Under the pieces are notes generated by a model. It was given only the letters and a program-made list of their open reading frames with translations, was not told where the DNA came from and searched no databases. A DNA stretch of 64,000 nucleotides from Thiodiazotropha sp040506705 (GTDB taxonomy: Bacteria > Pseudomonadota > Gammaproteobacteria > Chromatiales > Chromatiaceae), in contig JBEVWG010000046.1 of the NCBI GenBank assembly GCA_040506705.1, positions 1-64,000 on the forward strand. Direction: 5' to 3'. Shown here in pieces: positions 44,045 to 54,060 of this stretch; positions within the stretch are counted from its first letter, which is position 1; every line of letters starts with the position of its first letter. The translations under genes were made by a program, and so were the position numbers.

Positions 44045-46843
44045 ATGGAAAATAACATGTTACAGCTTCCCACCTTGAATCTAACCCCTCGATTTAGCCC
44101 CTTGACCGTGGTTGTCACCGCCGTGATTACCACATGGCTTGGCCTTTCCGGCTGCCAGTCCCAAGCAACAAAGGCAGAGACAGCCCAAAATCTGTCCAAA
44201 ATCGGAGGCGATCCGGACAAATTACTTATCGTAGACTGCCTGCTGCCGGGACAAGTTCGCAAGTTAGGCTCAAATATGACCTATGTCTCCCCCAGAAGAC
44301 CAATTAAAACCAGCGCCTCTGAGTGTGAGATACGTGGTGGTGAATATGTGGCCTTTGATAGAGCTGACTACCGAACCTCCTTACGGGTGTGGCTACCTCA
44401 GGCTCAAGAGGGTGACGCTGAAGCACAAAACTATGTCGGTGAGATATATGAGAAAGGGTTGGGTATAGAACCTGATTACAAAACAGCTGCTGCCTGGTAT
44501 CAAAAGGCTGCTGCCCAAGGCAACTCTCGTGCACGTATAAATCTGGGATTCCTATACGAGAAAGGCTATGGGGTAGATAAGGATCTGGCACAAGCTCTGA
44601 ATTGGTACCGAAAAGCCTCTGGCCTGGAAAATGACAACCTGCAATTCTCCTCCTCAGTCGAGATCTCCGAAGCAGAACGAAGTGAACTGCGACTATTGAA
44701 GCAGGAGCGACAGCAACAGATGGCTGAAACCGATCGGTTACGTAAGCAGTTGAAAAGTACCAAGGGGCAGTTACAGTCTCAGCGCACTAAACTGACACAA
44801 GCTGAGAATCGAATGCTCAGCCTGAGGAACGAAATCGGCTCCCGCACAGTTCTCACTACCAGGCCCTCGACCAACCCAGACAACAGTCAGGAACTCGATC
44901 AACTCCTGAACAAGCTGGCAGATCAGGAACAAGCTGTAAAAGCTCAACAGCTTGCCATACAGGAATTGGAATCCAGCCTCAGCTCTCAACGTCAGGAGAT
45001 GAATAGTGCCCTGCAACTCTCAGCTCAGGAGAAAAAGCTCTTACAGCAGGAGCTGAGTACACAGACCAGTCAGGCAGCTGCATTAAAACAGAAATATGAC
45101 CGCGCTCAAGATGAGCTTCTGAAAGCCAATCAGAATATCGATCAAAATCAGCCTAAACTCCAGGCACAGCGCAATCAGCTACAAGAGACACAAAAGTCGC
45201 TTCTGCAAGCAACCAACAGAACCATCAATCTTGAAAAAGAGGTAGCACGTCTGCTACGTGATACCGAAATCAAAGAGAGTGCAATGGGGGAACAAGGGGT
45301 TGCAGTAACTAAACTGAGACAGGAGTTGAATCAGTACCAGCAACGCCTGCAGAACCTTGAGCAGCAGAAAATCTCAGAAAGTTCTGCACTTAAGGGAAAC
45401 ATCGCCGCTCGTGAGCAAGAGATTGCCGAGTTAAATCAGAAACTTCAGGCTTCCCAGCAGCAACTTGACCTTAACCAGGAACAGTTGAGCCAACTCAATC
45501 CAGGCTTGGCCCGGCAACAGAAACTACTGTCTCAGACGCAGAAGGAACTCGTTGCCAGTAAAACCTCTGCTGCGCGAAAGGAGCTGGAGTTAAAAAGACT
45601 TAGAGATTCTGAGCAGGCCTATCTGAGTGAGATTCAGGAGCAGCAGGTAAAAATTGATCGCTACCAGGCTGAAGCACTTCGCTATAGAACTCAACTGGCG
45701 GATATCCGTACTCAGCGCCAAACTGCCTCGATTACAGGCCCAACGATCGAAATCATCGATCCTCCCATCGCATTGACCAGAGGTGTGCCCAGTGTTCGCC
45801 TACGATCCGCCTCTAAGGAGCGCCTGGTTACCGGTAAGGTGTCGGCACCGGCCGGGCTGTTGTCTTTTACAGTCAACGACCAAACACAGTCACCTGATCC
45901 TCTCGGAATTTTTTCAACACGAGTTAAGGTTGAGAATGATCAGACTCCGGTAAAAATGGTCGCGGTTGATAAAAAGGGACAACATACCAGCTTGGAGTTT
46001 CTGCTGATTCCCAAGATGCGTAATGTTAAACAACCTGAAATTGTACCTGACAAGCCATTTGATCCACTCGCTGCAACCAAGCGACTCGTTGGTCAGGTAG
46101 ACTTTGGTCAATATCATGCTTTAGTGATTGGTAACAACCAGTACGGACATTTCCCTAATTTGCTCAGTGCCAGTAATGATGCCCGCCAGACTGCAGATCT
46201 GCTTCGTGATAAATATGGTTTTAAAACCACAGTACTAATGGACGCGACCCGTTACGATATGCTGTCAGCACTGAATAAGTTAAGGGAGGAATTGACTGAA
46301 AACGATAATCTCCTGATCTACTATGCCGGTCATGGTGAACTCGATCGCGTCAATCTCCGTGGTTATTGGCTACCGGTAGATGCTGAGCCGAACAGCACTG
46401 CTAACTGGATTTCCAATATCGCCATTACTGACATTCTCAACGCAATGTCAGCCAAACATATTCTGGTTGTGGCGGACTCCTGTTATTCAGGATCTCTCAC
46501 CAGGTCATCCATGGCAAGACTCGATTCCGGTATGTCAGAGACGGTTAAAACAAAATGGTTGAAAGTCATGGCCAAAACACGTTCCCGCACTGTACTCACG
46601 TCAGGTGGACTGAAGCCGGTACTTGATCAGGGCGGTGGCAAACACTCTGTATTTGCCAAATCCTTCCTTAAAACCTTGTCTGACAACAATTCCGTATTGG
46701 AAGCGTATAAACTATTTCGAGGCCTGGCCAAAGAGGTTCAGCAGACAGCATCGAAATTCGGTATCGATCAGATACCTGAATACGCGCCAATTAAACATGG
46801 GGGGCATGAAGCTGGGGAATTTTTCTTCATACCTCAGGGATAG
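44045..46843 (+). CDS. Caspase-domain lipoprotein with Sel1 repeats and coiled coil
   Basis: 932 residues. A signal with lipobox WLGLSGC (about residue 37) implies membrane anchoring. Two Sel1 repeats (about 120-195: AQNYVGEIYEKGLGI and ARINLGFLYEKGYGV) precede a Gln/Leu-rich coiled coil of nearly 350 residues (about 215-560), an Ig-like strand region (595-670), and a C-terminal peptidase C14 caspase domain (about 690-930). The catalytic pair is intact: His in IYYAGHGE and Cys in VADSCYSGS. Such proteins could be envelope-associated proteases; a target is not evident. Followed by a stable hairpin. Confidence 0.9.
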   Translation: MENNMLQLPTLNLTPRFSPLTVVVTAVITTWLGLSGCQSQATKAETAQNLSKIGGDPDKLLIVDCLLPGQVRKLGSNMTYVSPRRPIKTSASECEIRGGEYVAFDRADYRTSLRVWLPQAQEGDAEAQNYVGEIYEKGLGIEPDYKTAAAWYQKAAAQGNSRARINLGFLYEKGYGVDKDLAQALNWYRKASGLENDNLQFSSSVEISEAERSELRLLKQERQQQMAETDRLRKQLKSTKGQLQSQRTKLTQAENRMLSLRNEIGSRTVLTTRPSTNPDNSQELDQLLNKLADQEQAVKAQQLAIQELESSLSSQRQEMNSALQLSAQEKKLLQQELSTQTSQAAALKQKYDRAQDELLKANQNIDQNQPKLQAQRNQLQETQKSLLQATNRTINLEKEVARLLRDTEIKESAMGEQGVAVTKLRQELNQYQQRLQNLEQQKISESSALKGNIAAREQEIAELNQKLQASQQQLDLNQEQLSQLNPGLARQQKLLSQTQKELVASKTSAARKELELKRLRDSEQAYLSEIQEQQVKIDRYQAEALRYRTQLADIRTQRQTASITGPTIEIIDPPIALTRGVPSVRLRSASKERLVTGKVSAPAGLLSFTVNDQTQSPDPLGIFSTRVKVENDQTPVKMVAVDKKGQHTSLEFLLIPKMRNVKQPEIVPDKPFDPLAATKRLVGQVDFGQYHALVIGNNQYGHFPNLLSASNDARQTADLLRDKYGFKTTVLMDATRYDMLSALNKLREELTENDNLLIYYAGHGELDRVNLRGYWLPVDAEPNSTANWISNIAITDILNAMSAKHILVVADSCYSGSLTRSSMARLDSGMSETVKTKWLKVMAKTRSRTVLTSGGLKPVLDQGGGKHSVFAKSFLKTLSDNNSVLEAYKLFRGLAKEVQQTASKFGIDQIPEYAPIKHGGHEAGEFFFIPQG

Positions 46844-46862
46844 TCAGACAACCATTGAGGCG

Positions 46863-46894
46863 ATTGGCCTGGCAACAATACTAACCAGGCCAAT
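46863..46894 (+). terminator. Hairpin after the caspase-like gene
   Basis: ATTGGCCTGG and CCAGGCCAAT form a perfect 10-bp stem with a 12-base loop, 19 bases past the stop; only a poor T-tail follows. The rest of the 445-bp gap to 47288 shows no gene. Confidence 0.6.
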
Positions 46895-47288
46895 TACCGC
46901 TGCTTTGTTGCTAACTTCATCATAAGTGCTATAAACAATTGTCTGAGTTGACTGAAATAGCCAAGCGGCTTGTAAAATGTAGAAATTGAAACAGGGGTTC
47001 TCTTCTCCCTCAAGAGGGCGTTACAAAACCAGACCGCGAAGATTCGCAAATAGATTTTGAGCACAAAACAACGCAATCTCTTAAATTTTTAGCCCTTAAT
47101 GGTGCGGCACGGCCTCAACCTAAGACTTTTGCGGCTTCTCAGGGAGAAGAATATGTTGAGGGGAATAGAAAAAGCAGCAATTTTTTACAATCAACTTATT
47201 CCCAGCTATTTCTCTGCAGAGAATGGAGCTGACTGGATTTAGTTAGGACAAATAGATTAAATAATTATACAAACCGGGGAGATTCTTA

Positions 47289-49985
47289 ATGTTTTACTTT
47301 GGTAAAGCTGTAATATCGCGCAGGATTTTTATGATGTGGCTGAGATATCTCTCAGCCCCTCTACTGCTGTTCTATTCCATTGGCGCTTCCGCCGTCTATT
47401 CGATAGCGCCAGCTTCTCTCGACTTTGGAGATGTTGGGGTTGGCGTCAGCAGCACCCCAATGAGCGTCACCTTCAATAATGATAACACCACCTCCGCTAT
47501 TGAGTTTACCTCTATCACCGCAACGGGTGACTACAGCATCACCCATAACTGCCCAATATCGCCTGCATTACTTGGTGAAACATTCAGCTGCACAATCACG
47601 GCCATATTCACACCCACTACTACAGGTAGTCGGACAGGTAGTATCAATATCGTTGGATTTGACCGGTCGATAGTACTAGGCGCCAGTTATCTTCCAATCA
47701 ACCCTACTGTTGCACTGAGCGGCAATGGCATTCGAGGTGATCTGGTCCTGGGCAGTAATAATCTGGATCTTGGATCTGTAAATATCGGAACAACAAGCAC
47801 TTCTGTCCCTGTATCATTAACCAATTCGGGTAATGCTCCTGTCACCATTGAGGCTATCGATGCGTCAGCTCCTTTTGCTCAAACCAACGACTGCCCAACT
47901 TCACTGGCGGCCAGCGGCAGCTGCACAATTATGGTCAATGTCTCCCCCACCTCAGTTGGAGACCTAGCTGGAACACTGACAGCCAGCGGAACAGGACCTC
48001 AGGGTGGAACCACTGCGAGCACTCCACTCGCAGCCGTCGGTCTGGCAGCTATTGTCACTCAAATCGATGTAAACCCTACCAGCTTGGATTTTTCTGAAAT
48101 TCCAGTTGGCAGCAGCAGTGCTGACCAAATAGTGACCCTTACCAATCAGGGCACGACTACTCTGAGTAATTTAGTCGTTGCTGTGACTGGAGACTTCACT
48201 GAATCTAATGACTGTCCAACCACTCTGAGTCCAGGCAGCAGCTGTGCTATTTCTGTTTCAGCTGCGCCAACAGCAACCGGAGAGCTCAATGGATCAGTCG
48301 AGATCAATGGATTCGATGGTACACATGACCTGTTAGAGACAGTCCCTCTGATTGTGATTGGTACAGTAGCTGATCTGGTTACCTCTGAGACTGAAGTAAC
48401 CTTTCCCGATTCATCTGTTGATGCGAGCAGTGATCCTCAAGTCGTTACCCTTACCAATCAGGGCAATGCACCATTGACAATCAACGACATTTCAGCAGAA
48501 GGCGATTTCTCACAGACCAATGACTGCGGTGCAGAACTTGCGGCTGGGAGTAGTTGTGACATCCAGGTGGTTTTTACACCGCAATCAACAGGAACCTCTT
48601 CCGGGGCATTGGTTATAGATACCAATGAGGGTATTTCCAGGATTGTACTTTCAGGTACTGCTGATGATCCTACACCTACACCGGCACCCACCGATAATCC
48701 TGTTGCTGACCTTCTGAGTCCCTACACCGGTGACAACCCAAATATTATTTCCGCCAGTATGGTCATCGGTGAAGCCTGTCCCAGTGGTCGTATCAGTGAT
48801 CGCATGCAGGAGGACTGTAACGATGTAGTCGGTGCGGCTATCGGCGGCGATGCCAATACTGCCTCTGCCCTGAGCCAGGTCACCCCTGAGTCCGCTACCA
48901 AGGCCAACAGATCATCCCGTCAGGGTGGTGAAGCTCAGATCCGTAATCTGGGCTCCCGTATCGCTGCACTGCGGGCCGGTGCAAGAGGTCTCTCCTTCCG
49001 TGGACTCGATCTGCTGATCGACGACCAGAGCTTCTCTATCGATACCATCGCCCAGGCCTATAAAGGCCAACGTGGCGCAGGGGCCAGTGGCGACAATCCC
49101 CTCATGGAGAGTCGTCTTGGAGTCTTCATCACCGGTGATATCTCCACCGGTAGCAGGGATGAGACCGATCTTGAGGCTGGTCTCGACTTCGATACCTATG
49201 GTATTACCATGGGCGTCGACTACCGTATTACCAACAACTTCATCCTTGGTGGTGCCTTCGGTTATGTCGATACCAATACCGAACTGGAGAAAAATGTCGC
49301 TGAGATCGATACCCAGGGCTATAGCCTCAACCTCTACGGTACCTACTATGCTGAGCAGAACTATTTTCTCGATTTCTCCCTAGGTTATGGTGCCAACAAC
49401 TTCGACCAGAGCCGAAACATCGTCTATCAGCTCGACGGTCTGGCCGATGTCAACCAGAACCTCTCTGCAGACTACGATGGTGACATGTTCAGTCTCTTCA
49501 TCGGCTCCGGCTATGACTTCAATCGTGGTGGCTGGACCTTCGGTCCCCGGGCTGATCTGGAGTACATCAAGTCCGATGTGGATGGCTTCACTGAAGAGGC
49601 CTCAGATCCCATGGCTGACGGCGGCGGCTGGGCAACCCGGATCGATGATACGGATCAGACCTGGTTGACGCTGAAACTGGGTGGCAGGGTCTCCTATACC
49701 CAGAGCACAGATTGGGGCGTCATGATCCCCTATGCTCGCCTCGACTGGCTGCACGAATTCGAGGATGACTCGCAGGTCATCAGCGCCCATTTCGTCGGCG
49801 ATCCAAATGGTCAGGCGATCCAGATCGAGACTGACGATCCTGATCGGGACTATCTACGCTTGAGAATCGGCACTTCAGCCCAATTCAAGAACGGTATGGT
49901 CGGCTTCATCGATTACGGTACCATCCTCGCCCACAGCGACTGGACCTCTCATACCATCAGTGTCGGTTTCCGTACCGAGTTCTGA
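47289..49985 (+). CDS. Autotransporter with four ASH (choice-of-anchor D) domains
   Basis: 898-residue type V-like surface protein. Signal peptide about 17-35 (LSAPLLLFYSIGASA). The passenger comprises about four beta-sandwich ASH/choice-of-anchor-D repeats (37-145, 150-255, 257-360, 362-455), each with a TNDCP...CxI disulfide-type pair and a P.S.G...G turn. A Pro/Thr linker (DPTPTPAPT) follows, then a unique segment with paired Cys (GEACPSGR, QEDCNDVV) and a C-terminal barrel (about 640-898) ending VGFRTEF. The GGGGAGA site before the ATG supports the start. Tandem paralogue at 50269-52638. Confidence 0.88.
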   Translation: MFYFGKAVISRRIFMMWLRYLSAPLLLFYSIGASAVYSIAPASLDFGDVGVGVSSTPMSVTFNNDNTTSAIEFTSITATGDYSITHNCPISPALLGETFSCTITAIFTPTTTGSRTGSINIVGFDRSIVLGASYLPINPTVALSGNGIRGDLVLGSNNLDLGSVNIGTTSTSVPVSLTNSGNAPVTIEAIDASAPFAQTNDCPTSLAASGSCTIMVNVSPTSVGDLAGTLTASGTGPQGGTTASTPLAAVGLAAIVTQIDVNPTSLDFSEIPVGSSSADQIVTLTNQGTTTLSNLVVAVTGDFTESNDCPTTLSPGSSCAISVSAAPTATGELNGSVEINGFDGTHDLLETVPLIVIGTVADLVTSETEVTFPDSSVDASSDPQVVTLTNQGNAPLTINDISAEGDFSQTNDCGAELAAGSSCDIQVVFTPQSTGTSSGALVIDTNEGISRIVLSGTADDPTPTPAPTDNPVADLLSPYTGDNPNIISASMVIGEACPSGRISDRMQEDCNDVVGAAIGGDANTASALSQVTPESATKANRSSRQGGEAQIRNLGSRIAALRAGARGLSFRGLDLLIDDQSFSIDTIAQAYKGQRGAGASGDNPLMESRLGVFITGDISTGSRDETDLEAGLDFDTYGITMGVDYRITNNFILGGAFGYVDTNTELEKNVAEIDTQGYSLNLYGTYYAEQNYFLDFSLGYGANNFDQSRNIVYQLDGLADVNQNLSADYDGDMFSLFIGSGYDFNRGGWTFGPRADLEYIKSDVDGFTEEASDPMADGGGWATRIDDTDQTWLTLKLGGRVSYTQSTDWGVMIPYARLDWLHEFEDDSQVISAHFVGDPNGQAIQIETDDPDRDYLRLRIGTSAQFKNGMVGFIDYGTILAHSDWTSHTISVGFRTEF

Positions 49986-50019
49986 TCCCGGCAGATGCCC
50001 GCCTCTGGCGGGCATCTGC
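49620..50019 (+). repeat. 400-bp direct repeat, copy 1
   Basis: The last 366 coding bases of the first autotransporter, plus the stop and terminator hairpin, are identical base for base to 52273-52672. Homology continues upstream with scattered, mostly synonymous differences to about 48770/51420. Confidence 0.95.
49991..50019 (+). terminator. Terminator hairpin of first autotransporter
   Basis: GCAGATGCCCGCC and GGCGGGCATCTGC, 13 perfect pairs around a 3-base loop, 5 bases past the stop. Very stable; the T-tail is poor. Confidence 0.8.
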
Positions 50020-50268
50020 TCAATTATCAAGTTAATCTATCGTATTACTAAAGCGAATCGACCCTGATATATTTGCTCGATCCAAAAATCAACGCTTTTC
50101 TCGATTAACTCTAACTGTAAATTACTCACATAAGCTATTGAGAAGTAGATAAAACTCTATTATCTATCCTTTTATTTAGGTTTTTAAAAATCGACAAGTG
50201 CTTTTCCGAGGGATAACATGGCGCCAAACTAAAGTAACAAAAAAATTCTGCGCCGGGAGAGTGCCATC

Positions 50269-52638
50269 ATGCTTCATTCCTGTCCAACAGTGATGCCGTC
50301 CATCAGAAGGTTTAAAGGTCTATTTTCATTTCTCTTTGCTCTGCTATTGCTAAGCTCTGGCAATGCATTTGCCTTATTGAGCATATCACCGAGTAATCTT
50401 AGCCTAGGCAGTGTTGATGTCGGTTCCAGCAGCGATCCACAAACAATAACATTGGCAAATAGCAGCACGTTCCAATCTGTCCTTCTATCTTCGATCACTG
50501 CAACTGGCGATTTTGAGTACACAACAAACTGTGTCGGTTCAATGCCACCTCAGAGTACCTGCACCGTCGATGTTACTTTTTCGCCACAAACATCGGGGAC
50601 ACTCACAGGTGATCTGATCATAATAGGTGATGATCCAGCACTGGATCTAACAGCGGTACGCCCCCCTCCAGTTGCAGCAAGGGTCTTTAATTTCACTGCA
50701 TCCCTTTCTGGTGTTGGTCTGCTTGGCGAGGTTTCTGTCTCCTCTACAGAGATCGATTTCGGCTCAGTTACGGTCAATGCCCAGAGTGAAACCATATCTG
50801 TTCCCGTATCAAATAGTGGAAATGCACCACTTACCATCAGTTCCATTTCTGCTTCTGCACCTTTTCAACAAACCAACGATTGCCCATCATCAATTAATGG
50901 TGGTGAGAGCTGTACCGTAGAGGTTAGTGTGACACCTGATATTTCAGGAGCCATTAATGGAACATTGGAGATTAGCGGATCTAATCAATCTGGCGCCATA
51001 CAACAATCAATAGTCCTGTCGGTATCAGCTCTGCCATTGGCAGCTTCTGTATCTCCTTCAAGTGTTACTTTTCCTCAATCTGATACCGGGACAAACAGTG
51101 ACCCTCAAACTGTCACGCTGGAAAATATGAGTGACGTGCCCTTACAGGTGCAATCTATTACCACCGAGGGGGACTTTACCCAAACCAATGATTGTCCTGC
51201 TCAACTAATCAGTGGCAGTAGTTGTCAAATCCAGGTGGTGTTTTCTCCTCAGTCTACTGGCGATGTGAGCGGGAGCCTGATTGTCACCACAGACACTGCA
51301 ACAACCACTGTGCCTCTGGCAGGTAGTGCAGCGGAACCAACTTCAGACAATCCTGTAGCTGATCTGCTGAGTCCCTATACCGGGGGAAATCCAAATGTGA
51401 TTTCGACCAGCAAGGTCATTGGTGAAGCCTGTCCAAGTGGTCGTATCAGTGATCGCATGCAGGAGGACTGTAACGATGTAGTCGGTGCAGCTATCGGCGG
51501 CGATGCCAATACTGGCTCTGCCCTGCGCCAGGTCACCCCTGAGTCCGCTACCAAGGCCAACAGATCATCCCGTCAGGGTGGTGAAGCTCAGATTCGCAAC
51601 CTGGGCTCCCGTATTGCTGCACTGCGAGCCGGTGCAAGAGGCCTCTCCTTCCGTGGACTCGATCTGCTGATCGACGACCAGAGCTTCTCCATCGATACCA
51701 TCGCCCAGGCCTATAAGGGCCAACGTGGCGCTGGCGCCAGTGGTGATAACCCCCTCATGGAGAGCCGTCTTGGGGTCTTCATCACCGGTGACATCTCCAC
51801 CGGCAGCAAAGATGAGACCGATCTTGAGGCTGGTCTCGACTTCGATACCTATGGTATTACCATGGGGGTCGACTATCGCATCACCAATAATTTTATCCTT
51901 GGTGGCGCCTTCGGTTATGTTGATACCAATACCGAACTGGAAGACGATGTCGCTGAGATCGACACCCAGGGCTATAGCCTCAACCTCTACGGTACCTACT
52001 ATGCTGAGCAGAACTACTTTGTCGATTTCTCCCTCGGTTATGGCGCCAACAACTTCGACCAGAGCCGAAGCATCGTCTATCAGCTCGACGGTCTGGCCGA
52101 TGTCAACCAGAACCTCTCTGCCGACTACGATGGTGACATGTTCAGTCTCTTCATCGGCTCCGGCTATGACTTCAATCGTGGTGGCTGGACCTTCGGTCCC
52201 CGAGCCGATCTGGAGTACATCAAGTCCGATGTGGATGGCTTCACTGAAGAGGCCTCCGATCCCATGGCTGATGGCGGCGGCTGGGCAACCCGGATCGATG
52301 ATACGGATCAGACCTGGTTGACGCTGAAACTGGGTGGCAGGGTCTCCTATACCCAGAGCACAGATTGGGGCGTCATGATCCCCTATGCTCGCCTCGACTG
52401 GCTGCACGAATTCGAGGATGACTCGCAGGTCATCAGCGCCCATTTCGTCGGCGATCCAAATGGTCAGGCGATCCAGATCGAGACTGACGATCCTGATCGG
52501 GACTATCTACGCTTGAGAATCGGCACTTCAGCCCAATTCAAGAACGGTATGGTCGGCTTCATCGATTACGGTACCATCCTCGCCCACAGCGACTGGACCT
52601 CTCATACCATCAGTGTCGGTTTCCGTACCGAGTTCTGA
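50269..52638 (+). CDS. Paralogous ASH-domain autotransporter (three repeats)
   Basis: 789 residues with signal peptide (about 15-35, LLLLSSGNAFA). The passenger is one ASH repeat shorter than the neighbour (about three: 37-150, 152-255, 257-350), and the repeats have diverged (for example NDCPSSINGGESCTVEV). In contrast the linker and barrel from about residue 380 to the end are nearly identical to the first copy. Different binding heads on the same barrel suggest separate targets. ATG preceded by CGGGAGAG. Confidence 0.88.
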   Translation: MLHSCPTVMPSIRRFKGLFSFLFALLLLSSGNAFALLSISPSNLSLGSVDVGSSSDPQTITLANSSTFQSVLLSSITATGDFEYTTNCVGSMPPQSTCTVDVTFSPQTSGTLTGDLIIIGDDPALDLTAVRPPPVAARVFNFTASLSGVGLLGEVSVSSTEIDFGSVTVNAQSETISVPVSNSGNAPLTISSISASAPFQQTNDCPSSINGGESCTVEVSVTPDISGAINGTLEISGSNQSGAIQQSIVLSVSALPLAASVSPSSVTFPQSDTGTNSDPQTVTLENMSDVPLQVQSITTEGDFTQTNDCPAQLISGSSCQIQVVFSPQSTGDVSGSLIVTTDTATTTVPLAGSAAEPTSDNPVADLLSPYTGGNPNVISTSKVIGEACPSGRISDRMQEDCNDVVGAAIGGDANTGSALRQVTPESATKANRSSRQGGEAQIRNLGSRIAALRAGARGLSFRGLDLLIDDQSFSIDTIAQAYKGQRGAGASGDNPLMESRLGVFITGDISTGSKDETDLEAGLDFDTYGITMGVDYRITNNFILGGAFGYVDTNTELEDDVAEIDTQGYSLNLYGTYYAEQNYFVDFSLGYGANNFDQSRSIVYQLDGLADVNQNLSADYDGDMFSLFIGSGYDFNRGGWTFGPRADLEYIKSDVDGFTEEASDPMADGGGWATRIDDTDQTWLTLKLGGRVSYTQSTDWGVMIPYARLDWLHEFEDDSQVISAHFVGDPNGQAIQIETDDPDRDYLRLRIGTSAQFKNGMVGFIDYGTILAHSDWTSHTISVGFRTEF

Positions 52639-52672
52639 TCCCGGCAGATGCCCGCCTCTGGCGGGCATCTGC
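52273..52672 (+). repeat. 400-bp direct repeat, copy 2
   Basis: Identical to 49620-50019, including the terminator. The offset between copies is 2653 bases. Confidence 0.95.
52644..52672 (+). terminator. Terminator hairpin of second autotransporter
   Basis: Same 13-bp stem as the first copy, followed here by CGTTTTAG. It lies just past the convergent end of the YkgJ-type gene and could act for both strands. Confidence 0.8.
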
Positions 52673-52676
52673 CGTT

Positions 52677-53462
52677 TTAGGGCTTGGCAAGATTCTGTAG
52701 GAACAGATTAACCAGATCGGTTGCAGGCTCGCAAATATGATCTGATCGTAACTCATCGGCCTTTTCCAAAATTTGTGTTAACGGTAAAAAACCCCTTCCT
52801 CCCTCTTCATATTTACGACTCATCCCGTACACAATAGGTGATACACGTTTCGGCAATACCATATTCTCGACTGTTTCAGGATCCGGGTCAGCACAATGAA
52901 CAGGATCAGAGACAACCAGAAATTCTCGACAACTCAGGGGGCGATCCTGATGGATACCACAGGACTGTTCTTCTAAAAATGGACAGGGTAGGTTGAGATT
53001 GAAGTATAAAAGTCCAATCTCTCTCAACTGCTTTCGATCATTACTGTTTATGGCCTGCTCCATCACATCCAGAATCCCCGCCTCTCTCAGGCTAGTCATG
53101 TTGTGATTGAAACGTGCCTTCACAGTTTGTTGCTGATCAGGCGGCATGGCATCTATCAGATTCAACAGATTGAAGCCCTCAGCTCTACTGATAGGTACCA
53201 ATTGAGAACAGCAGGCACCACAACCCTTGCGGCAGGAGATACTTTTTCCGTGTGCTTCAGCTTCCTTGATGCCAATTTCAACTACCTTATTGGTGATACT
53301 CTGGAAAAACGGAAGTAAATCGTAGATATGCACCGGTTCGTTGGATATCTCTGCAGAAAAGTGTATGTTTTCATTTCCCATACGAATTTCAGCCGTAATG
53401 GTTTCGCTTCGTATTTCGCCTTGATCACTCAACGTTCTCATCCTTAACAGGCTTAAGGGCAC
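52677..53462 (-). CDS. YkgJ-type cysteine-cluster protein
   Basis: 261-residue protein with a zinc- or iron-binding cysteine cluster: CRKGCGACCSQLVPIS (about residues 77-92) and then CPFLEEQSCGIHQDRPLSCREF (split here as CPFLEE, SCGIHQ and LSCREF). This is the YkgJ/Fe-S-cluster oxidoreductase-like family of unknown substrate. Start uncertain: GTG at 53462 begins the frame, ATG codons at 53441 and 53381 are alternatives, and none has a clear ribosome-binding site. Confidence 0.8.
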   Translation of the reverse strand: MPLSLLRMRTLSDQGEIRSETITAEIRMGNENIHFSAEISNEPVHIYDLLPFFQSITNKVVEIGIKEAEAHGKSISCRKGCGACCSQLVPISRAEGFNLLNLIDAMPPDQQQTVKARFNHNMTSLREAGILDVMEQAINSNDRKQLREIGLLYFNLNLPCPFLEEQSCGIHQDRPLSCREFLVVSDPVHCADPDPETVENMVLPKRVSPIVYGMSRKYEEGGRGFLPLTQILEKADELRSDHICEPATDLVNLFLQNLAKP

Positions 53463-53561
53463 CTCTATTAACTGTTGCTGCCCTTAAATAATAATTCAGG
53501 TAGCTTTAAAAATTACTGCTTCTCGAACATTCAATCAAGCACTAATCTGAGACTGATTTAT

Positions 53562-54047
53562 ATGGCAAATAATGATCTACTTATCAAGCTCTATGAGATG
53601 AACTTTAAGCAGATATCAGAGAGCAAAAGCTTTCCGGAGATCACACTGCGTAAACCGATAGGTACTGACAGGCGCTTGCTCATCAGCTGGGCGCAACAGC
53701 ATTTCCCAGATGTTTGGCTCAGTGAAATAGAATCTGCCCTGGCCAATACCCCCTGCTCTTGCTTCATTGCTCAGCAAGATGACTCACTACTCGGGTTTGC
53801 CTGTTATGACGCCACAGCATTGGGCTTCTTTGGGCCTATTGGTGTAGTCGATGAGGCTAGAGGAAAAGGCATTGGCCGATCCTTGGCTATACACTGCCTG
53901 CAGGATATGTGGTTGAAAGGATATGGATATGCGATTGTTGGCATGGCAAACTCATCTGCCTTCTACCATAAAATAGCGCCTGTGATCGAGATACCTGACT
54001 CCGATCCAGGACTCTATCGAATGACCAATGCCTTGAGAAAACCCTGA
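53562..54047 (+). CDS. GNAT-family N-acetyltransferase
   Basis: 161 residues from the ATG at 53562 (MANNDLLIKLYEM). GNAT fold: the acetyl-CoA loop is VVDEARGKGIGRSLA (motif A, about residues 100-115), with CYDATALGFFGPIG before it and a conserved MANSSAFYHKI helix. Substrate unknown. Single gene between the YkgJ-type and DUF922 genes; convergent with the latter. Confidence 0.85.
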   Translation: MANNDLLIKLYEMNFKQISESKSFPEITLRKPIGTDRRLLISWAQQHFPDVWLSEIESALANTPCSCFIAQQDDSLLGFACYDATALGFFGPIGVVDEARGKGIGRSLAIHCLQDMWLKGYGYAIVGMANSSAFYHKIAPVIEIPDSDPGLYRMTNALRKP

Positions 54048-54060
54048 CTCATCGTACAAA

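Noticed and set aside
51565..52443. 292-codon open frame antisense to the second autotransporter
   Set aside because: It mirrors the codon bias of the barrel-coding strand; a shorter related frame appears antisense to the first copy. No ribosome-binding site or family resemblance.
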